Assembly (NCBI RefSeq): GCF_050947875.1
Contig: NC_134569.1
Coordinates: 17,071,631-17,135,630 of the forward strand
Reading direction: 5' to 3'
Length of the DNA: 64,000 nt
DNA from: Dermacentor variabilis
Taxonomy: Eukaryota > Arthropoda > Arachnida > Ixodida > Ixodidae
Shown here: positions 1 to 10,460 of the stretch, piece by piece
How the letters are laid out: each line of letters begins with the position of its first letter
How positions within the stretch are numbered: the stretch's first letter is position 1
Position numbers and translations under genes: made by a program
Notes under the pieces: generated by a model
What the model saw: the letters and a program-made list of their open reading frames with translations, nothing else
Database searches by the model: none
Told to the model about the DNA's origin: nothing

Positions 1-1070
1 CCGCAAGCGACAGCCAACATGGCGCTCTTTTCACGGAGTGCAGGATACGGTGTTTGTTATGACAAACAAGAAAACAGCACGTTCGAACTATTTTAAGATA
101 CTAGAACTACGCAGGCTATTCACCGTTTCTCGAATGAGCAGTGTAGGAATTCTTTAAAAAGAAGTTTGCCTGTTTACCGTTTAAATGAAATAAAGAAGGA
201 GGTTCCTGTTCACCTCTCGGTAATAGGACGGCCGACTACGTTCAAACTTTTTTCCTTCGTCCGTTTTTCACGTAGTAAACTAGAGCAGCCGCGGCATGTT
301 CCACGCCGATGTGCTTTCGCGGCAGAAAACGTGTTCATCCTCATCAATCAGGGACACTTGCCAACAAACACGGCAGTTTCTCTTTGACATAACGTGGAAT
401 CCGAGCACCTTCGTGCATCAGAGCTGATAAAGACGTGAACACGATAGCCTACTTTGACAAAAAGTAATTACTTGCCGTATGTGGTGCGAATAAGTCACGT
501 GCTGCTGACGTGCTTGTTTTTATAGTGTTTACATATTTTGAATTGACGCATGTCTCACGTCATGTTAAAAGCGCAACAGCTGTGTCTAATGGGAGCGAAG
601 AGAGCTGCACGCCTGGCTAATCATGGCGCGGCGAACATGACGATTGCATAAGTATCGTCGTTCCTAGAACGAATTGGCAAGCGTGTACCAGCTGTCACCT
701 CGGCATCCATCAACCTCGCCGTTCTTGTCGCTTTCTTGGGGAGTCTCGCAACTCTCACGGACAGACGCTGCATCCTTTAGAACAGTGTTACAAATACATT
801 AGCAGCACATTTACATAACTCACGGATGGTGTGGCTACCGGCGCGGTTTTGCTGGCAATTGTTCCGTCCGAGTGTCTCTTTCCGTACCATGAAAATTTGT
901 CACAGCGAGTCCATCAGTTTAGTCTCTCACAGAAAGGTAACGCGTGCTCTGCGTAATGCATTCGTGTACACCTCGCAGAGAGGGCGGTGCAAGCTCTTCT
1001 CTCACCGATGAACAAAGAAACTTGCATTAGTAAGACCTTGATGAGGGCTATAGTTGGTTCACTAAGAACT
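1..1070. other. Unannotated stretch, no gene seen
   Basis: All frames are broken into short open stretches with no recognisable domain, splice structure or transposon ends. I see only unassigned, moderately GC-rich DNA. Confidence 0.4.
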
Positions 1071-1805
1071 TGAGGTTGAACAGCGCAAATAAGACAAGGG
1101 CACGAGAAAAAAAATACACAGACAAGTGCTGCCTGCCAAATGGAAGTTTATTTGAATTTCTATAGTCATTTTATACCTATTCTAGCATAGACATGCCTAC
1201 AGCAGTCGCGAATACATCTGCAAAATGAGATACCATCATATTCTTTCATTCAAAAAAGCTATTTATTTTTCCTACAAGGCAAGAGAGGGAGCGCTTACAC
1301 ATTTATTTCCTTCCTTTCTAATGTAGTATAAGAGTCTATTATTTCCTTTTCCCTCTTACGTTTTCGTTTCCCTATGAATTTTGTTTTTTCGGATATGGGA
1401 GTGCAGGAACACCTGTTACAATGCCCTGCTAAATGACTCCCATAGCCATTCTTTAGGTTACTGCTGTGCTGACGAGCTTTGTCGTTGAAACACTGTCCCG
1501 TTTTCTGCGGAAAAACTTACATAGGGCATGTCGATGGCTATATTACATTATAAAGGAAGGAGATAAATGTGCGAGCGCTCCCTCTCTTGCCTTGTCCGAA
1601 ACAAAAATAGGTTTTTGAATGAAAGATTATGATGTATCTGATTTTGCAGATGTATTCGCGACTGCTATTCGCGAACTGCTGTAGGCATGCCTATGCTGGA
1701 AAAGGTGTAAAATGATTGGAGAATTTCAAATAAACTTCCAGTTGACAGTCAGCGCTTGGTGTTTGTTTCCTCGTGTCCTTGTTTTATTCGCACTGTTCAA
1801 CCTCA
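1071..1805. mobile_element. Foldback (long inverted repeat) element, about 735 bp
   Basis: Two arms of about 250 bp face each other. The left arm opens with TGAGGTTGAACAGCGCAAAT at 1071. The right arm closes with the complement of almost the same sequence, CTGTTCAACCTCA, at 1805. Matching blocks continue inward in the same order: the aagtttatttgaa segment, the gcatgcctacagcagt segment and the gcaagagagggagcgct segment. The arms differ at perhaps 10-15 percent of sites, so the copy is old. The unique middle (about 1326-1547) has no open frame. The family was not identified. It could also be two fragments of one retroelement in head-to-head orientation. Confidence 0.7.
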
Positions 1806-2978
1806 GTTCGAACCAAACAAACATTTTCTTCCGCGATCGAGAGAGAGAGAGAGCGTAAACTTTTATTTCATATCAACAAGATTTGAGTCCGGCGTCTTTT
1901 TAGTGGGTCTGGGCACCCGCCGCGAGAAAACCGCGAAATTGATGAGGACAATGCGGCGACGTAACAGCTTTCGATTTCCTTTCATGCTTCTGGTCCCTTC
2001 CTCCGCAGACAGAAGCTAGAAGTTGCCGGGAAAATTTTTATTTCCTCTTAGGTGAGAAAGCGATTACTTTAATTGCCTTCCGTTATGGGGTTTAGCGTAC
2101 AGAAGTTGCATAGCGGGCTATGAACGACGAATCAATGAGGAGCTTACTCAGATTAATTTTAACCACCTGGGGTTCTTCAGCTAAGGAACACAGCAATCAT
2201 TTTTTTATAAGGAATAGTTTGCTGGCTACGTTCCATAATTGCCAGCATCACACCCCGTACGTCGTACAGCCGCAGTTGCAGGAATGCCAAATTAGCGCTC
2301 CTCCTTCCCTTTTATGTCGTTCGTCGGCGTGATCCATACTTAAATCTTTGATCTAGTTAGAACTGCCAATTTGGTTAAAAACGCCCTGTGGAGTTTCCGA
2401 GAAGCGCAATATACGAATCTCATTTCACTCATCTTGTCTACATTTCCTTGTCTACAGATCCAAACGACAAATTTCGACAGTGAGGTGACCGCCAGAAATT
2501 CCACAGTCCACAGCCCGCTGAGCAGCAACTGTGCTGCGGTCGCCCCTTGAGCCTGTTTTCTCCGCGGCTAGTAGCAAATCGCGGTAAACGTGTGCGCCCT
2601 GGGCAGCTGAACAGCCCGACCGTGAAGAGAATGGGCTGAAGAAGAGAAGTGCAGAGGGAACAGCATGCTTTCAGGCACTTGTGTCGACAATTTTACGGAA
2701 GCGTTTAGGTGCCGCCATCTTGGGCTGCTAACGCTGCTGTTTCTTTTTTTGTCTCTAAATACGAAGCGTACGTTAGTATACAGTCGATTCGCAAGCATGA
2801 AAATAGTTGTATAAATTCGTTCAGCGTTTCGTGACCATGCTACGTCGCTTTACTTCTTATAAAACACAGAAATTCCCTGTGTAACATCCCAAATTGCGGC
2901 GCCCATTAATCGAATGTAAAATCGTCTATACGAGACGTAATTACGTAAGCAGCGTAAGAAGCGACGCGCACGCGTGAC
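1806..2978. other. Unannotated stretch with a short (GA)n run
   Basis: A short (GA)n microsatellite lies at about 1839-1852. The rest has only brief open frames in every phase and no recognised homology. A GCCGCCATCTTGG-like string near 2712 resembles a YY1-type promoter motif, but nothing around it supports a promoter call. Confidence 0.35.
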
Positions 2979-3249
2979 TTACAGTTGCTGTTCTTTATAT
3001 GTGGTCGCTTTAAGAGCAAACACTCCGCTGGGCAGCTTATATAAAACAACAGCGTCGGGTGGAGATGACAGATCCAACACTTGCTCGTTTCCAACTTCCG
3101 TAAAGAAGCGAGGTAGACCGTCAAATGTATCATCTCTTTCCATTCGCTCTCTGTCACCAAAAATTGCCCACACATGCTCAACGCTGTGCTTCCGTGTGCA
3201 GAGATGGCTTGAACGCCAAAAAGCTCGAAGGTTGTGTTCGTTGCTAAAG
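2979..3249 (-). CDS. Putative terminal coding exon of an unidentified gene
   Basis: On the minus strand a TTTCCCCAG acceptor is followed from 3249 by 89 open codons ending in TAA at 2979. The peptide is balanced and protein-like: it has motifs such as EHVWAIFGDRERMERDD, GLPRFFTEVG and VVLYKLPSGVFALKATTYKE, with no low complexity. Composition and a clean acceptor suggest the last exon of a host gene whose upstream exons were not found, or a captured or processed fragment. I do not recognise the family and assign no function. It may instead be a chance open frame or part of an unknown transposon. A protein search of the conceptual peptide would decide. Confidence 0.35.
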
Positions 3250-4541
3250 CTGGGGAAATCGTCTACTCCATTCCCAAATGTATGAATAGCGCGCCATTAA
3301 ACGTACGCTAATGTATAAAAAAATGTTCAATATATTAGGCTACGTCTGCGTGATCGACGACTGAATATAATTAATCAGTTGTTTCATACAATAAGCGCAA
3401 TAAATCCTGGAAATTATGGGACAGGCCATTGAAACACGGGCTCCCAATTAGTTAACTCCTACCGAAATACAAAGGAAGGTGCTCATGCAGCAGCGCTATT
3501 CAGTACTGCATTCAATGCCTGAAACTACATTCAGCAATACAGTCGTATTGAGAACCGCAAATTGTTTGTAGCGCATAAAAGATAAAACTAAACGAAAGTG
3601 CAGCACCGATGCGTCGAAGACATGCATAAACATGACTCCGTTATCGCCATCATTTTCCGCCTTTGCATTTGAGGAAGAAAATTTAATTGTAGTGACTGTT
3701 GGCAGCGGAATTTTAATTTCAGGCCTGGAATTCTTGTAGAAAAATTCCTGAAGATCGGCAAGTTTACAAAAATGTAACCACGAAGTTTACAAATGTGTTA
3801 CTCTGCACCAGAAACAGATATTGCAGTTCTACAAATTGAATGAGAACGTCTAAAGTGGACATATTCGACATATCAATTGATATTTTACATGAATTTGTTA
3901 TGTTTACGAGAATTTTGTAAAACTCCTACTCGCACTTTAGCGGTGTATATATCTCAGAGCAAAGTATATTACATAAATTTTGCCTGCTTTAGAAGTAGTA
4001 TTACATGCAGTTTACCGAATTGCGATATCGTTTTCTATAGCTGAGTTCGAGTTGTAAGCTTGATAGCTCCGTCTTTTGGAAAATCTCTTTCCAACAGACA
4101 CAAGCTTTTAACTTTTGCTTTTAAATGTAACACACCTAATTAAATTTGGTGCAGTGGCCGCCAATAAAAACTGTTTCTCCCTTCCCATGTATTTAGAGTG
4201 GAGCCCCCAATGTAAAGCTTCCTTTTAAGCGTGCACAAATTTATTAGCCACTCCTCGAGCTGATGCTCAGAGATAATAATGAAGTGTGCCCATAATATTC
4301 ACGCCAGTAAAACGTCAATGCATTTCGCTGGACTACTTCTACTGCGGCCACACTTTGATGAAAGCGAACGGAAAACTGAGATTTCGGAGCAACGTGAATC
4401 CGGATTTTCGTACTACGGGCTACTTCACGTCCCACAGTGAATTTTCGGCGCATTGATATTATGTTGTGCAACGCGGTCGCATGTCGTCCACAGGCATCGC
4501 GCTTCAAGCAAAAGTAATTGAAAAATATGAATTAACACCCG
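3250..4541. other. Unannotated AT-rich stretch
   Basis: No open frame of substance, transposon end or tandem repeat was recognised. The sequence is AT-rich with many short T and A runs. Confidence 0.35.
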
Positions 4542-4557
4542 AACCCTCTCGAGTGAC

Positions 4558-4691
4558 TTCAAGATGTGTACGGTAGCGCGATTAAAAGACGGAACAAAAG
4601 AAGGCACACAGGGACACATATAGCGCTGTGTGTGTCCCTGCGTGTCTTCTTTTGTCCCGTCTTTTAATCGCACTACCATACATCCCTTGAA
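4558..4691. repeat. Imperfect hairpin, arms about 60 bp
   Basis: Left arm 4558-4617 and right arm about 4631-4691 are imperfect inverted copies. Both contain the string GATTAAAAGACGG or its complement, and both end in ttcaag/cttgaa. The loop is about a dozen bases. CCTCTCGAGTGA also occurs as a direct repeat on each side (about 4543 and 4730). It lies immediately upstream of the truncated RTE LINE and looks like a small foldback or MITE, family unknown. Confidence 0.65.
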
Positions 4692-4832
4692 GATGTCTTA
4701 CCTACAAGCCCATATTGCAACCCTCGTGAACCTCTCGAGTGAGGCTAACTTATCAGGACTCTTCGAGAAACTATCAGACATTGTTTGGGATATTATCGGC
4801 CTTAGATTAGAAGAACTTGTGCAGCTTACACA

Positions 4833-5504
4833 TTGCTAAATAACGGCCATGTCCTCTGCTATAGAGGCCTTCCTGATAAGAAGCAAGACGGGGTAGGATT
4901 ACGAATCCATAAGGACATAGCGGGCAAGATTGACGAATTCTACAGCATTAACGAGAGGTTAGCAGTAGTCGTAATCAAACTTAATAAGAGGTATAGATTA
5001 AAGGTAGTACAAGCATACGCTCCAACATCCACTCACAACGATGAGGAAGTAGATAAGTTTTATGAAGATGTTGAATTAACGATGAGAAAAGGGCAAACTC
5101 AATACTGTAGTAATGGGTGACTTCAGTGCAAAAGTGGGGAAAAGCAGGCTGGTGAACAAGCAATTGGCAACTACGGCGTCGATTCTAGGAACCCTAGAGG
5201 AGAGATGCTGGTAGAATTCGCAGAAAGGAATAAGCTTCGAATAATGAACACCTTTTTCAGGAAACGTAGCAACAGAAAGTGGACCTGGGAAAACCCTAAC
5301 GGTGAAACAAGAAATGAAATTGATTTCATACTTTCTGCCGATCACAGCGTAGTGCAGGATGTTCAAGTAGTAGTTAGGGTAAAATGTAGTGATCATAGGT
5401 TAGTGAGAGCCAGGATCCACCTCAATCTAAACAGAGAAAGAGTAAAATTATTCAAGAAAAAACAGGTCAATTTAGGCAGTAAGGGTAAAAGCAGACAAAT
5501 TTAG
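4833..5504 (+). pseudogene. LINE endonuclease domain, broken
   Basis: The segment carries the exonuclease-endonuclease-phosphatase fold signatures of RTE LINEs. These are YAPTSTHNDEEVDKFYEDVE, then MGDFSAKVG after a frameshift near 5105, then the WTWENPNGETRNEIDFIL and CSDHRLVRA blocks. The D of GDF and the SDH histidine correspond to catalytic positions in the family. At least two frameshifts or stops (near 5105-5200 and at 5504) separate the pieces, so no intact enzyme is encoded. In the family this enzyme nicks target DNA to prime reverse transcription. Confidence 0.85.
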
Positions 5505-5562
5505 GCTGGTACTTGCAAAAAAAGAACAGAGAGATGATGATGATGATGATGACATAGAGGTA

Positions 5563-6977
5563 ATGAATGAAACCGTAACGAGGCTGGCTTCAGAGGCAGC
5601 AATTGAAGTAGGAGGCAAGGCACCAAGGCAACCAGTAGGCAACCTCTCCCAAGTAACAAAGGACCTAATAAAGAAACGACAAAGAATGAAAGTGTCCAAC
5701 TCAAGAGATAAGATAGAATTTGCGGAACTATCAAAACTGATCAACAAGGCGAAAATAGGTGATATTAGAAATTATAACGTGAGAAAGACTGAAGAAGCCG
5801 CAAAATATGGACGCAGCCTGAAATCAGTGAGAAGTAAACTTGGCATAGGACAAACCAAGATGTATGCACTGAAATAAAAGCAGGGTAATATCATCAGCAA
5901 TCTCGAAGGTATAATAAAAGCAGCGGAATGATTCTGTAATGATCTGTACAGTACCCAGAGGACTCAGGAGTACCCTATTCGATACAATAGTGAACAGTAT
6001 ATACAGAAACTCCTCCTATATCTAGAGGTGAGGTTAAAATGACCTTGCAAGGCATGAAACGGGGAAAAGCGGCAGGAGAGTATGGAATAACAGTCGATTT
6101 AATCAAAGATAGAGGAGACATAATGCTAGGAAAACTGGCGGCTCTATATACGAAGTGTCTATGGAATGCAAGGGTCCCAGAAAACTGGAAGAATGCAAAC
6201 ATTATACTAATCCACAAAAAGGGCGACGTTAAAGAACTAAAAAATTATAGGCCCATTAGCTTACTCCTAGTATTATACAAAATATTTACCAAAATAATCT
6301 CTAATAGTATAAGGGCAACACTGGACTTTAGTCAACCAAGGGAACAGGCTGGCTTCAGGAAGGGATACTCTACAATGGATCACATCCATGTCATTAATCA
6401 GGTTATCGAGAAATCCGCAGAGTAAAATAAGCCTCTTTATATGGCTTTCATAGATATCGAAAAAGCATTTGATTCAGTAGAGATACCAGCAGTCGTAGAG
6501 GCATTGCGTAATCAAGGAGTACAGACCGCTTATGTAAATACCCTGGAAAATATCTACAGAGATTCCACAGCCACCTTAAGTCTACACAAGAAAAGTAGAA
6601 AGATACCTATAAAGAAAGGGGTCAGACAAGCAGACACAATCTCTCCAATGCTATTCACTGCGTGCTTAGAAGAAGTATTCAAGCTATTAAACTGGGAAGG
6701 CCTAGGAGTAAAGATCGACGGCGAATACCTCAGCAACGTCCGGTTTGCCGATAACAGTGTTCTATTCAGCAACAATGTAGACGAGTTACAAGAAATGATT
6801 GAGGACATTAACAGGGAGAGTGTGGGGCTGAAGATTAATATGCAGAAGACAAAGATAATGATAAAAAACACGGCAAGAGAACAAGAGTTCAAGATCGCAA
6901 GTCAGCCTCTAGAGTCTGTGAAGGAGTACGTTTACCTAGGTCAACTAATCACAGGGAACCCTGACCACGAGAAGTAA
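5563..6977 (+). pseudogene. LINE reverse transcriptase, broken; FADN at the catalytic site
   Basis: Three open segments (5563-5877, 6039-6425, 6441-6977) cover the linker and RT palm. Signatures include RGKAAGEYGITVDLIKD, NIILIHKKGDVKELKNYRPI, QAGFRKGYSTMDHIHVINQV, FIDIEKAFDSVE, KKGVRQADTISPMLFTACLE and RFADNSVLF. The family normally has FADD at the last site, so the second catalytic aspartate appears to be asparagine here. Stops at 5877, 6425 and 6977, and a degenerate stretch at 5878-6038, rule out function. The matching segment of copy B has FSDD at the same place. Confidence 0.88.
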
Positions 6978-7699
6978 ATTCACAAAAGAATAAAAATGTG
7001 TTGGATCGCATACGGCTGACATCGTGAGCTTCTGAGTACGAGCTTACCGTTATCATTGAAAAGGAAAGTATACAATCAGTGCATTTTACCAGGGCTGACA
7101 TATGGGGAACCAGCGCTGGAGTTTTCACGCCGCCTGTAGCGCCACCCTGGCGGTCAGAACGTGCACAATGCAGCCGCTCCCGCGGACGAAAATTGCTGCT
7201 GGTAGCGGCGTTACGTGCGCTGAAAGTCGAAGGAAAAGAAAAGGACGCCGATGGTACTGTTGCGTATACAAGTGTCACAACTACGTCGGAATGAGGGAGG
7301 ATGTTGTCGCGAAAAGAGTGTACCGCGGGCCTCTTTGCTGTCTTTCCGGGAATTTTGGGGGCTCCTTGACACGGGGGGGACAAACCTTTGTACACAAATG
7401 ACCTCGACGGCACCGCGGACAGTGCTGCCGCGCGGCCGCCGCCACCGCCGCGCCTGACGTCACACGTGCACATGTCGCGTCGTCTTCCCACACTCGGCTG
7501 TCAAAAGCTGAATAGTTATGGTCAGAGTGCTTTTGTGTACGGAGTGGAGTGTTGACGCGACCATTTCTTGACCCCTTGAACCCTGCCTCTTATTGGATGA
7601 TGTCGGCTTGCCTGATTGGTCGGAGTAACGATGTAACCCATTAGTGGAGAAGCCTGCGCCTCCCGCCGGTCCGCGGGTCCCTTGGATGCTGGGGAAACT

Positions 7700-7708
7700 T
7701 ATTTAAAG
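7700..7708 (+). promoter_or_regulatory. TATA-like box of solo LTR copy 1
   Basis: TATTTAAAG lies in mid-LTR, about 170 bases before AATAAA. Copy 2 has TATTTAAGG at the same place on its strand, so the box is conserved between copies. Confidence 0.55.
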
Positions 7709-7871
7709 ATTAGTTTGGGGTAGTCTTGAGAGTGAGCAAGTAGACAGCAGCGGACGGCGCAACTTCACCACGGGAGACCAGGCCGGTCAGGCAGGCCGAC
7801 GACGTCGGGTATGACATCGTTCTGTTTGTAGATATTTTTGCACAGTTTAAACTTACGGCAGATGCCAAGTG

Positions 7872-7877
7872 AATAAA
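7872..7877 (+). promoter_or_regulatory. Polyadenylation signal of solo LTR copy 1
   Basis: AATAAA lies about 140 bases from the LTR end. Copy 2 keeps it on the minus strand at 12351-12356. Position after the TATA-like box gives a plausible U3-R-U5 order. Confidence 0.6.
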
Positions 7878-9079
7878 CCTAGTTGTTCAAATGCTACTCT
7901 CGTCGTCGTACCTGCGGATTTGGACTTGCCCCTGCCAGAGCTCATCCCCATTCATCTTCGTCTCCCGGGTGAGCTGATGCGTCTGATATCTAACGGCTGC
8001 GTCACTTCGCTACAATGTATCGTTCTGCGTCTTTCCATCTAAACCCTACGAACAAGAACGGAGGCGGCGTTGCATCCAAGCAGTCAGGCGAGCGGAGTAA
8101 GTTCCCGTCTTGTCGCCCTGTAAAGCGGTGTCGGGCTGGTTTCTAAATCGAATTTCGCGTGTGTGCTTGGTTCATTCGATAGTGAAGACGGTCAGCCGTG
8201 GCAGCCAGTGCCAAACAGCAGAATCTGCAGTCGGCATTTCGTCGGAAACAAAATGAGCAATAGCATGCACCATCCGGCATGTGTACCAACCATTTTTCCT
8301 TCGCAATACCACGGCCAAGCTCCTTCCAATGCCACCACACCAAGCGAACGATACGAAAGGTAAATAGTTTCCATTCATTGCCAAGAATTATGTGGCAGGG
8401 AAGCTGCCTTGTAATACACGAGTTGAGTGCACATACTGTCGGCGCACGCGCGACTAAGCCGCCTATGTGTTTTTAAAAATGCGCATGCGTGAGGACTCGG
8501 CGCTGAGATGCGTCCGGTAAATTTATGTAATTAGTGCTAAATGTAGCCAGGGTTGTTACGGATCAAGCAGCGGAGCACTCAAACCTTTGCTTGCCCGAGT
8601 CAGCTGGTGCGATAAAGCTTTGTTTCCATTGACTGCTGTGGCCAAGTAACATCAGAATTTCTTATGTCCAGTCAGAGAAGTGTGTAATGTCTTCAGGCCA
8701 ACTAATACTTCCGAAACCATAGCGCAGCAAGACCGGCGCCGTAGCTACTAGATTTGCGAGGCAGGCTGCCACACAAACATGGGAACGGCACACGGCGCAA
8801 CAGTTAAATAAACGCACGTGCTCGACGCGAAACACTGAAAAATATATAAAGCTTAAAAAGTTTCTTTCGTCATTTCTTCACTTGATGGCGCTAGCTTTTT
8901 TACGAAAACTGTCCACTTTAAGCGGCGCGAAAACGGATACATGCGAACCATATGTGCGAACTATGAAAAGGCCGCGGACGTGTCGTCTGGTCGAGAGGCT
9001 TGAATATGCCGCGTTTCGTCGCCAGGGCGGCGTGCAACGCACTCTTTTCGACGCACCGCCTATCCAGCGCTGGTTCCCC

Positions 9080-9515
9080 ATGAGGCAGAGACTTGGATAC
9101 TGACAAAGAAGCTTGAGAACAGGTTAAGGACCGCGCAAACAGCGATGGAAAGAAGAATACTAACCATAACTTTATGAGACAGAAATAGAGCGGTTTGGAT
9201 CAGAGAGCATTATTCATTATTCAGAGAGCGGAGATCAGAGAGAAATAGACATTAAGGGGGAAATGGTGCTGGGAAGGTCATGTAATGCGCAGATTAGATA
9301 ACCGTTGGACCATTAGGGTGACAGAATGGATACCAAGAGAAGGGAAGCGCAGTAGAGGACGGCAGAAGACTAGGTGGTGCGACGAAATTAGGAAATTTGA
9401 GGGTGCTAGTTGGAATCGGTTGGCGCCGGACAGGGGTAATTGGAGATCGCAGGGAGAGGCCTTTGCGCTGCAGTGGACGTAAAATAGGCTGATGACAATG
9501 ATGACGATGAACTCA
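9080..9515 (+). mobile_element. RTE LINE copy A, 3' part
   Basis: This resumes the LINE frame broken at 7103, with AETWILTKK and AQTAMERRIL matching AETWRLTKS and TQRAMERRMM of copy B. Then comes the characteristic 3' untranslated region, with a stretch equivalent to the copy B segment at 22560-22800. The tail is a degenerate gatgacaatgatgacgatga, like the (GAT)n tails of RTE elements. A short duplication (tcagagagc, near 9201-9240) interrupts the conserved part. No function is expected. Confidence 0.85.
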
Positions 9516-10250
9516 TCGCGAGTCGTAAATCACAGTAACTCGACCTCGTTGGCCAGACACCAATGTTCCATGGGAACAGCTCCTCCACTTGGCGCACACC
9601 TTCACTGGGCGCGTAAGTAACAGGAGCGCACATTCTTGGCCGCCAGCATGAGAGCAGAGAGGCCGCGAAGCATGGATGGGGCAAACGAGTCATACATCAG
9701 GACGTCTGATGCAACGATCTAGAGAAGACGTCACATGTTGTATTTTAAGCTAACGTCGATTTATTAAGCAGGTTCCCCACCCAAACATGGCGACGAGGAC
9801 TTGTTAACTATAAGCTTTGCGGACAGGCAACCGAACAATGCAGACATCCAGCGATACGTGCGAGCAACGAAAATGCTGTTGCCGGCGAATCGAGAGCTAC
9901 TTCGGGACTGAGCTAGGCCCACGACGCGTAACGGACAGCGTAAGCGTCGGCTCACGCGTTTCGAAAAAATTCGTTCTGTCATTGCGAACGGCAATACCAC
10001 GTCGTGCACCGACCGGCTTCCAAGCCGCGGACTGCGCTGTCTCACAGGGTGCCCATCCGCACCAGAGTTACGCTTCTGATGCCACAGGTGGTGCGCCACT
10101 CGCCAGAAAACGCTACTGTCAGGAGCCTATAGAGGTGTGTTTCGGTGTACTGAATAATTGTTTGGCAGCGATATTAATTGTCACAAAATGGTAATGCTGT
10201 TTTGCGTGTTTTGTCCAATATGTCACTGCATGCTCAAAGCTTGTCAATCC
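9516..10250. other. Unannotated GC-rich stretch
   Basis: No domain, splice-consistent exon or transposon end was recognised. Open frames exist on both strands (about 9764-10194), but their peptides are rich in R, S and P as expected of random GC-rich DNA. Confidence 0.35.
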
Positions 10251-10460
10251 GCTGTCGTGCCTTAGCGGCTATGTGTTGCGCTGCTAAGCACGAGGTCACG
10301 TGATCGAATCCCGGTCGCGGCGGCGGCATTTCGATGGGGACGAATCGCACCAACGCTCGTGTGCCGTGCATTGGGGGCACGTTAAAGATCCACTGGTGGT
10401 AAAAATTAATCCAGAGACTGGGGTGTGCCTCACATAAACGAATCGTGGTTTTTAACGCGT
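10251..10460 (+). mobile_element. tRNA-derived SINE (Ruka-like), sense strand
   Basis: The head reads ccttagcggctatgtgttg (A-box-like). GTGATCGAATCCCGGTCGCG follows with a B-box (GATCGAATCCC), as expected for an internal RNA polymerase III promoter. The body has the diagnostic strings gggggcacgttaaagatccac and tgtgcctcacataa, shared with the minus-strand copies at 10.6, 26.8 and 35.5 kb. It resembles the tick SINE Ruka from memory; no database comparison was made. It is non-coding. Confidence 0.75.

Larger units (their letters stand above)
4826..7103 (+). mobile_element. RTE-type LINE copy A, 5' part (5'-truncated)
   Basis: This is a non-LTR retrotransposon with an AP-type endonuclease followed by reverse transcriptase. 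It lacks the first part of the endonuclease and starts inside the segment ending HVLCYRG, so it is 5'-truncated as usual for LINEs. The copy is broken by frameshifts and stops. It is interrupted at 7103, where the THAP-containing transposon begins, and resumes at 9080. Compared with copy B (19.8-22.8 kb) the order is identical and the protein similarity is clear. The truncated start and decay indicate a dead copy. Confidence 0.9.
7305..8014 (+). mobile_element. Solo LTR (Gypsy-like), copy 1, target duplication ATGT
   Basis: The 710-bp unit starts TGTCGCGAAAAGAG and ends CTTCGCTACA, the canonical TG...CA. It is flanked by ATGT at 7301-7304 and 8015-8018, a 4-bp target-site duplication. It aligns over its whole length to the reverse complement of 12213-12913. 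It has a GC-rich U3 with a CRE palindrome TGACGTCA (7455-7462), a TATA-like box and a polyadenylation signal. No internal retroelement sequence adjoins it, so it is a solo LTR left by recombination. Gypsy is inferred from length, TG/CA ends and the 4-bp duplication only. Confidence 0.88.
7168..8363 (+). pseudogene. THAP zinc-finger coding region split by a solo LTR
   Basis: Upstream of the LTR the frame reads RRWYCCVYKCHNYVGMRE. Downstream, from 8015, it continues in phase as FPSKPYEQERRRRCIQAVRR up to a GA|GTAAGT donor at 8096/8097. An 86-base intron follows, and after the AG at 8181-8182 exon 2 reads PWQPVPNSRICSRHF and HPACVPTIFPS, ending at a stop at 8361-8363 or a GTAAAT donor near it. 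The C-x4-C pair, FP and AVRR positions, the tryptophan-proline and the C-x2-H pair are THAP hallmarks (C2CH finger). Removing the LTR and one target-site copy restores continuity, so the gene was interrupted by that insertion. The start at 7168 is only the first in-phase ATG and is uncertain. Confidence 0.72.
7104..9079. mobile_element. TIR DNA transposon carrying a THAP domain, inserted in LINE A
   Basis: The element begins GGGGAACCAGCGCTGGA at 7104 and ends with the exact complement at 9063-9079, a 17-bp perfect terminal inverted repeat. Outside it, the LINE reading frame runs ...LPGLTY before and ..AETW after, matching VFTYGAETW of copy B, so this is a clean insertion. AT flanks both sides (7102-7103 and 9080-9081), a possible 2-bp target duplication. 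A longer, mutated duplication (ATGGGG/ATGAGG) cannot be excluded. The only recognisable coding content is a THAP zinc finger, the DNA-binding module of P-element-like transposases. No transposase catalytic domain was recognised, so the copy is probably internally deleted. A solo LTR sits inside it. Confidence 0.75.

Noticed and set aside
6949..7491. 180-codon minus-strand open frame
   Set aside because: It crosses the LINE, the THAP element boundary and the solo LTR, so it is a chance frame in GC-rich repeat DNA.
10251..10330. A genuine tRNA gene at the SINE head
   Set aside because: A and B boxes are present but the cloverleaf is degenerate and the SINE body follows directly.
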